Below are positions 44,527-53,535 of a stretch of DNA of 64,000 nucleotides, piece by piece (the stretch's first letter is position 1; each line of letters begins with the position of its first letter). The position numbers were made by a program, and so were the translations under genes. Under the pieces are notes generated by a model. The model did no database searches. It was not told the origin of the DNA and was given only the letters and a program-made list of their open reading frames with translations. The stretch is from Actinophytocola sp963840275 (lineage in GTDB: Bacteria > Actinomycetota > Actinomycetes > Mycobacteriales > Pseudonocardiaceae), in NCBI GenBank assembly GCA_963840275.1, contig CAWIYK010000001.1, positions 496,001 through 560,000 of the forward strand, written 5' to 3'.

Positions 44527-45897
44527 ATGAGAACCGCCGTGATCGCCCTGTTCACCGTGCTGCTGGCAAGCCTGCTCGTCGTCCCGGCCGCCGCCGACCC
44601 GCCGCCCCGGACCTACTCAGGCGAGCTGAACGGCGCCGAGTACCTGGTCAAGGTGCCGCACCGGTGGAACGGGACGCTCGTACTGTTCAGCCACGGCTAC
44701 TACCCGGAGGCCTACCCGCCGCCGCCCGGCTACGTCGCGCTGTCGACCGCCGAGGCGACCGAGGGCTGGCTGCTCGACCACGGGTACGCCCTGGCCGCGT
44801 CGAACTTCCAAGGTGTCACCGGATTCGCCGTCGAACCCGCCCTGCGGGACCAGATCACCCTGCTCGACTGGTTCACCACCGAGGTCGGCAGGCCACACAG
44901 GACGATCTCGAGCGGCATGTCCATGGGCGGCGACATCGCCGTCCTGCTGGCCGAGCGCAACCCGCACCGGATCGACGGCGTGCTCGCCCAGTGCGGTGAG
45001 TACGACCCGCTCGGCAGCTGGAACGTCGCGCTCGACATCAACTTCGCGGTCCGCACCCTGCTCACCGACGACGACGCCATCGAGCTGGTGAAGCCCACGA
45101 ACCCGCAGGCCACCGTCGACGCGCTGCACGCGGGCATCGAGTCCGCACTGACCAGCAAGGCGGGCCGGGCGAAGCTGTCGCTGGTCGCCGCGCTCGGCAA
45201 CGTCCCGGGTTGGATCTCCGCGCACGAGCCCGCGCCGACCACGCTCACCGGCAAGATCCAGGCGCAGGCGCAGTGGGTGGACCAGGCCTACGTCCAGGGC
45301 GTCGGCGCGTTCGGCCGTGTCGACCTCGAGCGCAGGGCCGGCGGCAACCCGTCGTGGAACGTCGGCATCGACTACCGGCGGCAGCTCGCGCTCTCCGGTC
45401 AGCTCGATCTCGTGCGCACGGCCTACCGAGCCGCGGGCCGCGACCTCGACGCGGACCTCGCCGACCTGAACGCGGCGCCGAGGATCGCACCCGACCCACG
45501 TGCCGTCGCGTACCTGTACCGCAACACCGTGCCGCGCGGCACCACGCCGGCGCCGGTCGTGACGCTGCACAACCCGGCCGACGGCGGCGCGGTCGCCGAC
45601 CAGGTCGGCTGGTACGCGGGCCGCACCGACGACCGGAAGGTCCGGCACCTGTGGGCCGACCGGGGCAACCACTGCGCGTTCAGCACGGCGGAGGAGGTCA
45701 CCGCGCTCAGGGCGCTGGAGCACCGCATCGACACCGGCCGCTGGGCGGACACGTCGCCGGCGAGGCTGAACGCGGCCGCGACCACGTTCGCGCCGGAGTA
45801 TCACGTGGTGAAGGACATCATCACGTGGGCGGACAAGCAGCTGCCGCCCGCCTTCGTGCGTCACACACCGGCGACGTTCCAACGTCCGTCCCGCTGA
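44527..45897 (+). CDS. Secreted alpha/beta-hydrolase
   Basis: 456 aa from ATG 44527 (GGAGGGG upstream). A Sec signal ends near VVPAAADPP. The fold shows the oxyanion region LFSHGYYPE, nucleophile Ser132 in GMSMGG and a late His in WADRGNHCAFS; an Asp in HNPADGG may complete the triad. Length and pattern suit tannase-like or prolyl-aminopeptidase-like secreted hydrolases; the substrate cannot be named. It stands alone between the YCII and beta-helix loci. Confidence 0.85.
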   Translation: MRTAVIALFTVLLASLLVVPAAADPPPRTYSGELNGAEYLVKVPHRWNGTLVLFSHGYYPEAYPPPPGYVALSTAEATEGWLLDHGYALAASNFQGVTGFAVEPALRDQITLLDWFTTEVGRPHRTISSGMSMGGDIAVLLAERNPHRIDGVLAQCGEYDPLGSWNVALDINFAVRTLLTDDDAIELVKPTNPQATVDALHAGIESALTSKAGRAKLSLVAALGNVPGWISAHEPAPTTLTGKIQAQAQWVDQAYVQGVGAFGRVDLERRAGGNPSWNVGIDYRRQLALSGQLDLVRTAYRAAGRDLDADLADLNAAPRIAPDPRAVAYLYRNTVPRGTTPAPVVTLHNPADGGAVADQVGWYAGRTDDRKVRHLWADRGNHCAFSTAEEVTALRALEHRIDTGRWADTSPARLNAAATTFAPEYHVVKDIITWADKQLPPAFVRHTPATFQRPSR

Positions 45898-45912
45898 CAC
45901 CGTCCCGAAGAT

Positions 45913-45924
45913 TGGTACAGACCA
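45913..45924. promoter_or_regulatory. GntR/HutC-type operator candidate upstream of the uronate locus
   Basis: TGGTACAGACCA is an inverted repeat (TGGT/ACCA) differing at two positions from TGGTCTAGACCA, the DasR/HutC-type consensus. It lies 70 bases upstream of the beta-helix gene. Confidence 0.5.
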
Positions 45925-45946
45925 TTGATAGCTTCGGTGAGAACAC

Positions 45947-45968
45947 GCGAGGAAAGCCTTTTCCTCGC
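45947..45968 (+). terminator. Hairpin with U-run between hydrolase and beta-helix genes
   Basis: GCGAGGAAA and TTTCCTCGC pair over nine bases around GCCT. It lies 50 bases after the hydrolase stop and 26 bases before the next ATG, so it may end the first gene or act as a leader attenuator of the second. Confidence 0.6.
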
Positions 45969-45994
45969 CTGTTCCGCCCGCTACGCTCCGAGAC

Positions 45995-47647
45995 ATGGAT
46001 CGGCGCGACTTCCTGCGGTCTGCCGGAACCACGGCGGCAGGCGGATACCTGCTGGCCACGACCGGTGGCGTGGCGACTGCCGTTGATCGTCCACAGTGGA
46101 ACAGACACTGGTTGGACTATCTTCGTGGCCCGGACACCCACCCGCAGATCCCCAACGTCTCCTACGCCGGCTACCGGCGCGGCGAGGAGGATCTGCCGCG
46201 CCGCCGGGTCACCGCGAGCGTCACCGGCTTCGGCGCGGTCGGCGACGGCGTGACCGACTGCACGGCCGCGTTCAACGCGGCGGTCGAGTCGGTCGGCGCG
46301 GCGGGTGGCGGTGTCGTGTTCGTCCCGCCCGGCCGCTACCTGCTGACCGGCGTCGTCTGGGTGCACCACAGCGGCGTGGTCCTGCGGGGCGCCGGGCGCG
46401 GGCGGACGACACTGCGGTTCGAGAAGTCGCTGACCGACTGCTACCGCCCGCCCGCCCGGAACGAGTGGTCCTGGTCGGGCGGGTTGGTCTGGTTCATCCC
46501 GCGCCAGCTGCGGGCCGCATTGGAGGCGAGTGGCTTCCAGGGCAACGAGGGCTGGCTCGACAACCGCGACCTCGCCGAGGTCACGGCCGACGTGCCGCGC
46601 GGCGCCCGCCGGATCCCGGTGTCGGACGCCGCCGCGTTCCGGCCCGGCCAGCACGTCCTGCTGCTCGCCGACAACACGACCGACAACTCGCTGCTCGCGC
46701 ACCTCGCCGGCGACGTGCCGGGCACCGCGACCTACCCGTGGGAGACCGCCGCGCGCAGGCTGCGGCCCGAGCTGACCGACTGGGTGCTGGCCGAGAACTT
46801 CCGCCAGTACCGGTTCCCGGTGCGGGTCCGGCGGGTCGAGCGGGACGCGGTGGTGCTCGCGCAGCCGCTCAAGCTGGACCTGCGGGCCGGCTGGGCGCCG
46901 CGGTTCGCCACGCTCGGCCCGGTCGTCGCCGAGTCCGGCATCGAGGACCTGACGATCGAGATGCGCGAGATCGCGCAGACGCCGCACCACCTCGACCCCG
47001 GGTTCAACGGGCCGCACTTCCAGGCGGCGCTCAACTGCTGGGCCCGGGACGTCGACCTGTGGCACAGCGACAACGGTTTCGGCTGCACGACGACGAAAGG
47101 CGTCACGTTCACCGGCGTGCGGGTCGGCGGCCGCGCGCGACACCACACGTTCCTCAGCCGCGTCCAGACGCACGACCTGCTCGTCGACCACTTCGAGATC
47201 CCGAAGGCCACCACCCCGGTCGCGCCCGGGGCCGCACACCACGGCATCAACACCGAGGGCTTCAGCTCCGGCAACGTGTGGTCCAACGGGATCATGGAGG
47301 GCACGTTCGACTCGCACCGGGCGCTGCCGTTCGAGAGCGTGCGCACCGAGATCACGGTCACCAACAACGGCGGCACCGGTGGCGCCGGCGACGCCGGACC
47401 CCGTTGGGGCGCACGGTTCTGCCACTGGAACATCGACGTGCTCGGCGGCCGCTCGCACGGCATCCGGCTCGAGGAGCACGCGCCGCACAGCGCGATGGTC
47501 GGCGTGCGCGGCACGACCGGCCCGACCGACCACCCGAAGGACTTCACCGGCGAGCTGTCCTCGGTCCTCGACGCGCTCGACTCCTCGGTGCTGCCGGTGA
47601 ACCTGTACGAAGCGCAGCTCCGCCACCGGTTGCGTGGCACCAACTAG
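45995..47647 (+). CDS. Tat-exported right-handed beta-helix (pectate lyase-like) protein
   Basis: 550 aa. MDRRDFLRSAG is a twin-arginine signal. From about residue 75 the pectate-lyase-superfamily opening FGAVGDGVTDCTAAFNAAVESVGAAGGGVVFVPPGRY appears, as in polygalacturonase, GH55 and related beta-helix enzymes. Several turns follow (FRQYRFPVRVRRVERD, CWARDVDLWHSDNGFGC, GINTEGFSSGNVWSN). The exact catalytic family is not clear. The next five genes are an importer and a uronate-dehydrogenase-like enzyme, so a polyuronide (pectin-like) substrate is suggested. Confidence 0.82.
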   Translation: MDRRDFLRSAGTTAAGGYLLATTGGVATAVDRPQWNRHWLDYLRGPDTHPQIPNVSYAGYRRGEEDLPRRRVTASVTGFGAVGDGVTDCTAAFNAAVESVGAAGGGVVFVPPGRYLLTGVVWVHHSGVVLRGAGRGRTTLRFEKSLTDCYRPPARNEWSWSGGLVWFIPRQLRAALEASGFQGNEGWLDNRDLAEVTADVPRGARRIPVSDAAAFRPGQHVLLLADNTTDNSLLAHLAGDVPGTATYPWETAARRLRPELTDWVLAENFRQYRFPVRVRRVERDAVVLAQPLKLDLRAGWAPRFATLGPVVAESGIEDLTIEMREIAQTPHHLDPGFNGPHFQAALNCWARDVDLWHSDNGFGCTTTKGVTFTGVRVGGRARHHTFLSRVQTHDLLVDHFEIPKATTPVAPGAAHHGINTEGFSSGNVWSNGIMEGTFDSHRALPFESVRTEITVTNNGGTGGAGDAGPRWGARFCHWNIDVLGGRSHGIRLEEHAPHSAMVGVRGTTGPTDHPKDFTGELSSVLDALDSSVLPVNLYEAQLRHRLRGTN

Positions 47648-47669
47648 TCCTCATCGGAGGGAGCGCGAC

Positions 47670-48875
47670 ATGCGCAGGACAACGAGGTCGACCTTCGGAC
47701 TTGTCGCGGTGCTGGTCGCCGCACTCGCCTGCGGCGCACCGGAGACCAAGACGCCGGCGAAGGCGCCGAGCACGGTGCCGGAGAAGCCGGCCGACCCCGT
47801 CGAGCTGAACATCCTCGACGTGGCCGGCAACCTGCAGCTGACGCAGGGCATGATCGACGAGTTCGTCGCGACGCACCCGGACGTCGTCAGCAAGGTCAAC
47901 TACACCAAGGCGACCGCGCCGGAGATGCCGGGCAAGCTGCAGGCCGAGCAGCGCGGCGGCTCGTCGCAGACGCACCTGGTGCTGACCGGCACCGACGGGC
48001 TCGCGTCGGTGATCGAGCAGGAGCTGGTGCTGAAACTGCTGCCGGACTTCGACTCCCGGTTCCCGAAGCTGAAGGACAACTACCTGCCCGCGGCCGCCGA
48101 CATGCAGGAGCTGGCGCAGGGACAGGGGATCACGGTCACGTTCTACCCGTCCGGCCCGCTGCTCGAGTACGACCCGAACGTCGTCAAGGACCCGCCGGCC
48201 ACGCCGGAGGACCTGCTCGACTGGGCCAAGGCGAACCAGGGGAAGTTCCAGTACGCGCAGCCCGCGAACTCCGGTCCGGGCCGCACGTTCCTCATGGGAC
48301 TGCCGTACCTGTTGGGGGACAAGGATCCCAAGGACCCGGTCAACGGCTGGGACAAGACCTGGGACTACCTCGCCGAGCTGGGCAAGTACGTCGACTACTA
48401 CCCCAAGGGCACCACGGACACGATGAAGAACCTGGCCAACGGCTCGGTCAACATGGTCGCGACCACCACCGGCTGGGACATCAACCCGCGCGTGCTCGGC
48501 ACTGTGCCCGCGCACATGAAGGTGGCGACGCTGGACGACTTCCACTGGGTCACCGACGCCCACTACGCCGTGGTGCCGAGGGGTGTCCCGGAGGACGTGC
48601 TGTCCGCCGACCTCGCGCTGATCGAGTGGATGCTGACCCCGGACCAGCAGGCCAAGGCGTACGACAAGGGCTACTTCTACCCGGGGCCCGCGGTGAAGGA
48701 CGTGACGCTGGACATGGCGCCGCAGGAGTCGCAGGACGCGATCGAGCAGTTCGGGCGACCGGAGTACGAGTCGCTCATCGAGGACCATCCGCAGGAGACC
48801 TCTTTGCCGGCGGAGCAGCAGGTCGCCGCGTTCCAACGGTGGGACCGGGAGATCGGCAGCGGGAAGACGCGGTGA
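47670..48875 (+). CDS. ABC transporter substrate-binding lipoprotein (PotD/FbpA-like class)
   Basis: 401 aa from ATG 47670 (CGGAGGG upstream). The lipoprotein signal ends AALACGAP, with Cys near 22. A two-lobed binding fold follows, with a hinge near YVDYYPKGTTDTMKNLANGSVNMVA and a WMLTPDQQAKAYDKGYFYPGP tail. This class feeds FbpABC/PotABCD-type importers that take polyamines, iron or phosphorylated/carboxylated sugars. With the uronate-dehydrogenase-like gene in the operon, an acidic sugar is possible. Its stop overlaps the ATPase start. Confidence 0.87.
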   Translation: MRRTTRSTFGLVAVLVAALACGAPETKTPAKAPSTVPEKPADPVELNILDVAGNLQLTQGMIDEFVATHPDVVSKVNYTKATAPEMPGKLQAEQRGGSSQTHLVLTGTDGLASVIEQELVLKLLPDFDSRFPKLKDNYLPAAADMQELAQGQGITVTFYPSGPLLEYDPNVVKDPPATPEDLLDWAKANQGKFQYAQPANSGPGRTFLMGLPYLLGDKDPKDPVNGWDKTWDYLAELGKYVDYYPKGTTDTMKNLANGSVNMVATTTGWDINPRVLGTVPAHMKVATLDDFHWVTDAHYAVVPRGVPEDVLSADLALIEWMLTPDQQAKAYDKGYFYPGPAVKDVTLDMAPQESQDAIEQFGRPEYESLIEDHPQETSLPAEQQVAAFQRWDREIGSGKTR

Positions 48876-49921
48876 GCGCACAGGGTTTCGCCGAGCTGCA
48901 CATCGACCGGGTCAGCAGGGCCTTCGGCGAGCACGTCGCCCTGCGCGACCTGGACCTGACGATCAAGGGCGGCGAGTTCGTCGCGTTGCTCGGGCCTTCC
49001 GGGTGCGGCAAGTCGACCGCGTTGAACTGTCTCGCCGGGCTGCTCCCGCTGACCGGCGGCCGGATCACGATGGACGACAAGCGGATCGACACGCTGCCGC
49101 CGGAGCGGCGCGGCTTCGGCATGGTGTTCCAGAACTACGCGTTGTTCCCGCACATGTCGGTGCGCCGCAACGTCGCGTTCGGACTGTCCATGCGCAAGGT
49201 CGCCCGCGTCGAGCGGGAGCAGCGCGTCGAGGAGGCGCTGCGGCTGGTGCAGCTGACCGACCACGCCACGAAGTTCCCCGCGCAGCTCTCCGGCGGGCAG
49301 CAGCAGCGGGTCGCGATCGCGCGGGCCATCGTGCTGGAGCCGCGGCTCGTGCTGATGGACGAGCCGCTGTCGAACCTGGACGCGTCGCTGCGACTGGAGA
49401 TGCGCTCGGAGATCCGGCGCCTGCACCAGACGCTGGGCCTCACGACCGTGTACGTCACGCACGACCAGGAGGAGGCGCTCGCGCTGGCCGACCGTCTCGT
49501 CGTGCTGCGCGACGGGTTGGCGCAGCAGGTCGGGTCGCCGGAGGAGGTGTACGCGCACCCGGCGAACCGTTACGTGGCCGGCTTCATGGGCTACCGCAAC
49601 CTGCTCCCGGTCCGGGTGACGGGCGCGGACACCGTGGCCGGCAACGGTTTCACCCTCGCCGGCGTCAACCGGGACGGGCTGGCGGAGGGTGACGCGGTGG
49701 CGGCGTTCCGCCCGAGCGACGTCACCGTGGTGGCCGAGGAGGGCGACAACACCGTGCGGGCGTCGGTCGAGATCGTCGAGTACCACGGCCGAGAACAGGC
49801 GGTCGAGGCCCGGCTGCCGGGCGGCGACGCGTTGCACGTCCGTACCCAGAGCCGGCTGGCGCCGGGCGACGACGTGCTGTTCCACGTGCCCCGCGAGCGG
49901 GTTCTGGTGTTCGCGCCGTGA
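48872..49921 (+). CDS. ABC transporter ATP-binding protein (PotA/UgpC-like, TOBE domain)
   Basis: 349 aa from GTG 48872. Walker A GPSGCGKST, signature LSGGQQQRV, Walker B VLMDEPLSNLD and THDQEEA are present. A C-terminal TOBE-type beta domain (about 255-349) marks the importer branch that energises carbohydrate, polyamine or iron uptake. It is the second gene of a run of overlapping starts and stops (GTGA at both ends). Confidence 0.93.
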   Translation: MSAQGFAELHIDRVSRAFGEHVALRDLDLTIKGGEFVALLGPSGCGKSTALNCLAGLLPLTGGRITMDDKRIDTLPPERRGFGMVFQNYALFPHMSVRRNVAFGLSMRKVARVEREQRVEEALRLVQLTDHATKFPAQLSGGQQQRVAIARAIVLEPRLVLMDEPLSNLDASLRLEMRSEIRRLHQTLGLTTVYVTHDQEEALALADRLVVLRDGLAQQVGSPEEVYAHPANRYVAGFMGYRNLLPVRVTGADTVAGNGFTLAGVNRDGLAEGDAVAAFRPSDVTVVAEEGDNTVRASVEIVEYHGREQAVEARLPGGDALHVRTQSRLAPGDDVLFHVPRERVLVFAP

Positions 49922-50811
49922 CCAGCACCCTGGAGCGGCCGAGCGTCAAGCACCGGCTGGCGGAACGCGGTGTCGACCGGACGCTGCTGCTGCTGGTGCC
50001 CGGCGTGGTGTTCGTGGTCGCGCTGTTCGCCTACCCGGTCCTCTACGGACTCCAGCTGTCGTTCCAGCCCGCCGAGGGCGGCGGCCCGTTCGCGAACTAC
50101 CAGAAGTTCTTCGCCGACCCCTACCTCGCCGACACCATCTGGATCACGCTGCGCCTCGCGGTCCCGGCCGCGCTGATCAACGTGCTCGCGTCGGTCCCGA
50201 TCGCCTACCGGATGCGCGGCCGGTTCCGTGGCAAACGTTTGCTGACCACGATCCTGGTCGTGCCGATCACGCTCGGCACGGTCCTCACGGCGGAAGGGCT
50301 GATCCAGTACCTCGGCCCGGTCGGCTGGTTCAACAAGATCATCATGGCGGCCGGCCTGTCCGACGAGCCGATCCGGCTGGTGCACAACTACTGGGGCGTG
50401 CTGTTCTCGCTGATCATCACCGGGTTCCCGTTCGCGTTCCTGCTCACGCTGTCCTACCTGTCCGGCATCGACCCGACGCTGGAGCAGGCCGCCGCCACGC
50501 TGGGCGCGGACCGGCGCCGCCGGTTCCGGCACATCACGCTCCCGCTGCTCGCGCCCGGCCTCGCGATCACGTTCTGCCTGACGTTCGTGCTCGCGTTCTC
50601 GGTGTTCCCGTCGGCGTACCTGGTCGGGCTGCCGCAGGGGGAGACGCGGGTGATCTCCATCGCCGCGTACGAGGCCGCCTTCCGCGACACCGACTACCCG
50701 CTCGGCTCGGCCATCGCGATGATCATGGCGGTCGTGATGCTCGCGGTGATCGGGCTGGTGCTGCTGTGGCGGTCCCGGCTCTACCGCGGCGCGACGGGAG
50801 GCAAGGGCTGA
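49918..50811 (+). CDS. ABC transporter permease, first subunit
   Basis: 297 aa from GTG 49918, overlapping the ATPase stop. Six helices are expected; the coupling loop is GIDPTLEQAAATLGADRRRRFRHITLPLLAP. It fits the PotB/FbpB type. Its stop overlaps the next permease start. Confidence 0.92.
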   Translation: MTSTLERPSVKHRLAERGVDRTLLLLVPGVVFVVALFAYPVLYGLQLSFQPAEGGGPFANYQKFFADPYLADTIWITLRLAVPAALINVLASVPIAYRMRGRFRGKRLLTTILVVPITLGTVLTAEGLIQYLGPVGWFNKIIMAAGLSDEPIRLVHNYWGVLFSLIITGFPFAFLLTLSYLSGIDPTLEQAAATLGADRRRRFRHITLPLLAPGLAITFCLTFVLAFSVFPSAYLVGLPQGETRVISIAAYEAAFRDTDYPLGSAIAMIMAVVMLAVIGLVLLWRSRLYRGATGGKG

Positions 50812-51629
50812 TGCGCAACTCCGTCGGCGGCTGGCTCGTGTGGGGCGCGGTCGCGTTCTTCCTGGTCAACCTGTTCGGACTGGTCGCGTCCGTGGTGGTC
50901 AACTCGTTCTCGACGCAGTGGTTCGGCACGTGGTGGCCGGCCGGGCTGACCGCGTCGTGGTACTCGACCGCGTGGCGCGAGCTGAACCTGCTCGACGTGC
51001 TGATCGTGACCGTCGAGGTGGCGGTGGCCGTCGTGGTGCTGTCGGTGCTCATCGGCGTGCCGACCGCGTACGCGCTGGCACGGCGCGACTTTCCCGGCAA
51101 GAAGCTCGTGACCGTGCTGTTCCTGCTGCCGATCCTGATGCCGCCGATGACCTACGGCATTCCACTCGCGACGGTGCTGTACAAGTTCGACCTCGCCGGC
51201 GGCATGGCCGGGGTGATCATCGCGAACCTGGTGCCGTCGGTGCCGTTCGTGGTGCTCACGATGACCCCGTTCATCGAGCAGATCGACCCGAAGATCGAGG
51301 CCGCGGCGCGGATGTGCGGCGCGAACACGGCCGCGGTGTTCGGCCGCGTGCTCGCGCCGCTGCTCGTCCCCGGCATCCTCGCGGCGTCGATCCTGGTGCT
51401 CGTCCGCACGGTCGGCATGTTCGAGCTGACGTTCCTCACGGCCGGTCCCGGCAGCCAGACACTCGTCGTCTCGCTGTACGAGGCGATGTTCTCCGCCGGC
51501 ATCCGCGCGCAGCAGGCGGTGGACGCGATGGCGGTGATCTACACCGGATCGATGCTCGTACTCTTGGTGGTGGCACTGCGGTTCGTGAACCCGACGCAGC
51601 TCGTCACCAGGATGAAGGAGCCGACTTGA
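50811..51629 (+). CDS. ABC transporter permease, second subunit
   Basis: 272 aa. PotC-type with about six helices and the EAA loop IDPKIEAAARMCGANTAAVFGRVLAPLLVPG. It completes a binding-protein, ATPase, two-permease importer. Its stop overlaps the TTG start of the dehydrogenase. Confidence 0.92.
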   Translation: MRNSVGGWLVWGAVAFFLVNLFGLVASVVVNSFSTQWFGTWWPAGLTASWYSTAWRELNLLDVLIVTVEVAVAVVVLSVLIGVPTAYALARRDFPGKKLVTVLFLLPILMPPMTYGIPLATVLYKFDLAGGMAGVIIANLVPSVPFVVLTMTPFIEQIDPKIEAAARMCGANTAAVFGRVLAPLLVPGILAASILVLVRTVGMFELTFLTAGPGSQTLVVSLYEAMFSAGIRAQQAVDAMAVIYTGSMLVLLVVALRFVNPTQLVTRMKEPT

Positions 51630-52411
51630 CCGAACGCGTGCTGCTGACCGGGGCCGCCGGTGTCGTCGGCACGTTCCTGCGGCCCCGCCTCGCACGCGAC
51701 GGCCGGGTGCTGAGGCTCCTGGACCGCGTCGCGGTGCCGCCCGCGGAACCGGGCGAACGCGTCGAGCTGGTCACCGCGTCGGTCACCGACCAGGAGGCGC
51801 TGCTGGCCGCGTGCTCCGACGTGGACGTGGTGATCCACCTCGGCGGGCTGAGCCGCGAGGCCGCGTGGGCCGACATCCTCGAGACCAACATCCACGGCAC
51901 CTACTGCGTGCTGGAGGCGGCGCGGGCCGCCGGTGCCGGGCGGGTGGTGTTCGCGAGCAGCAACCACGCGGTCGGGTTCCACCGCAACTACGGCGGGCCC
52001 GCGCCGGACTACCTGTTCCCGCAGCCGGACACGTACTACGGCGTCAGCAAGGTCGCCGGCGAGGCGCTCTGCAGCCTGTACCACGACCGGTACGGCCTCG
52101 CGGTGCTGTGCGTCCGGATCGGCACGTGCAGCGAACGGCCGCTGACCGAGCGCCAGCTCGGCACCTGGCTGTCGCCGGGGGACTGCGCGCGGCTGATGGA
52201 GGCGGCGATCGCCGTGCCACGGCCCGGTTTCCGGGTGTTCTGGGGCGCGTCGGCGAACACGAGGGGCCGGTACTCGCTGGCCGAGGCACGCGCGATGGGC
52301 TACCACCCGCAGGACGACGCCGAGGTGTACGCGGGCGAGGTCACGCCGGCCGACGAGCTGGACCGCGCGTACCTCGGCGGCGAGTTCTGCTCGCCCGACC
52401 TGGACTTCTGA
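51626..52411 (+). CDS. NAD(P)-dependent short-chain dehydrogenase, uronate-dehydrogenase-like
   Basis: 261 aa from TTG 51626, with AAGGAG five bases upstream and overlapping the permease stop. The Rossmann motif is TGAAGVVGT; VVFASSNHAVGFHRNY and YYGVSK (Tyr/Lys catalytic pair) resemble uronate dehydrogenases, which oxidise galacturonate or glucuronate to the aldaric lactone. I infer this from the SSNHxxGF segment and the operon; another epimerase or dehydrogenase activity is possible. Confidence 0.82.
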   Translation: MTERVLLTGAAGVVGTFLRPRLARDGRVLRLLDRVAVPPAEPGERVELVTASVTDQEALLAACSDVDVVIHLGGLSREAAWADILETNIHGTYCVLEAARAAGAGRVVFASSNHAVGFHRNYGGPAPDYLFPQPDTYYGVSKVAGEALCSLYHDRYGLAVLCVRIGTCSERPLTERQLGTWLSPGDCARLMEAAIAVPRPGFRVFWGASANTRGRYSLAEARAMGYHPQDDAEVYAGEVTPADELDRAYLGGEFCSPDLDF

Positions 52412-53535
52412 TGCGCCGCACCGGGCACGCGTACCCGTGGGACGTGCTCGGCGACCCCGGTTTCGTCGACCGCACGGCCGGACTGTCCACCGTGGCGCTG
52501 GCGGCCGCGTACCACTCGGTCCGCGCGGCGACGCCCCTGCATCCCAAACACCAGCTGGTGAACGCGGCGCACGCGGCGCTGTACCGGCCGGTGCGGGAGT
52601 CGGTGTGGGCCGGCCGCCGGCTGCGCCCGCTCGCGCCCACCTGGCTGTCCACTCCGGACTCGTTCGGCGTCGCGGCGGCCGTCGTGCGGGACGCGGGGCT
52701 GCGGGTGTCGGCGTGGGTGGTGCTGACGCACAACACCCGCCTCGGCACGGAGTTCCCGGACGTCGCGGTGGTGAACTGCTTCGGGGACAGCTACCCGTAC
52801 GCGCTCTGTCCGGCGTGGCCCGAGGTCCGCGCGTACGCGGCGACGCTGGCGACCGAGGCGGCGGCCGGCGCGGACGAGGTGTCGCTCGAGGCGTGCGGGC
52901 AGCTGGGCCTGACGCACGGTTCGCACCACGAGAAGACCGACGGCGCGTGGACGCCGACCGCCGCGCGCTGGCTGTCGGTGTGCTGCTGCTCGGCGTGCCA
53001 GCGCGGCTGGTCGGCGCGCGGCCTCGACCCGTCGTGGGTGCTCTCGACGCTGCGGGAGGCGGTGCGGACGTCGGGGCCGGTGCCGTTCGAGGACGACCTG
53101 CTGACCGTCCGGCAGGAGTCGACGGACCTCCTGCGGGCCGAGGTGCTCGCGGGGCTGTCGGTGCCGGTCACGCTGCACACGCACCCCGACCCGTGGGTGA
53201 CGGGCGCGTCCCCCGGCCTCACCCCGACCGCCGGCGCGGACGTGTCGGCGCTGGTCGTGCCGGCCTGGCCGCTCGGCGACGAGAGCACGTCGGTGGTGGC
53301 GGCCGCCGCGGCGACCGGCCACCCGGTGGACGCGTACGTGACGGTCCTGCAGGCCGACGAGGGACTCGCCGAGCACGCGCGGGCGCTGGTGTCCGCCGGC
53401 GCCACCGGCCTTGCGGTCTACCACCTCGGCCTGGCCCCGTCCTGGCGCCAGCCGATGATCGGCGAGCTGCTCGGTGCGGCTGGAACTGTCGGTGCGCCGT
53501 GCCATCCTGCACACCATGTCGAACACGGCCACTGA
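52411..53535 (+). CDS. Uncharacterised protein of the uronate-type operon
   Basis: 374 aa from ATG 52411, overlapping the dehydrogenase stop (TGATG). No signal peptide or membrane helix is seen. Alternating strands and helices with GADEVSLEACGQLGLTHGSHHEK and a cluster of three Cys plus one (SVCCCSACQRG) suggest a TIM-barrel-like enzyme with a possible metal site. I do not recognise the family. Position at the operon end suggests a role in breaking down the imported sugar. It overlaps the next gene by 20 bases. Confidence 0.8.
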   Translation: MRRTGHAYPWDVLGDPGFVDRTAGLSTVALAAAYHSVRAATPLHPKHQLVNAAHAALYRPVRESVWAGRRLRPLAPTWLSTPDSFGVAAAVVRDAGLRVSAWVVLTHNTRLGTEFPDVAVVNCFGDSYPYALCPAWPEVRAYAATLATEAAAGADEVSLEACGQLGLTHGSHHEKTDGAWTPTAARWLSVCCCSACQRGWSARGLDPSWVLSTLREAVRTSGPVPFEDDLLTVRQESTDLLRAEVLAGLSVPVTLHTHPDPWVTGASPGLTPTAGADVSALVVPAWPLGDESTSVVAAAAATGHPVDAYVTVLQADEGLAEHARALVSAGATGLAVYHLGLAPSWRQPMIGELLGAAGTVGAPCHPAHHVEHGH

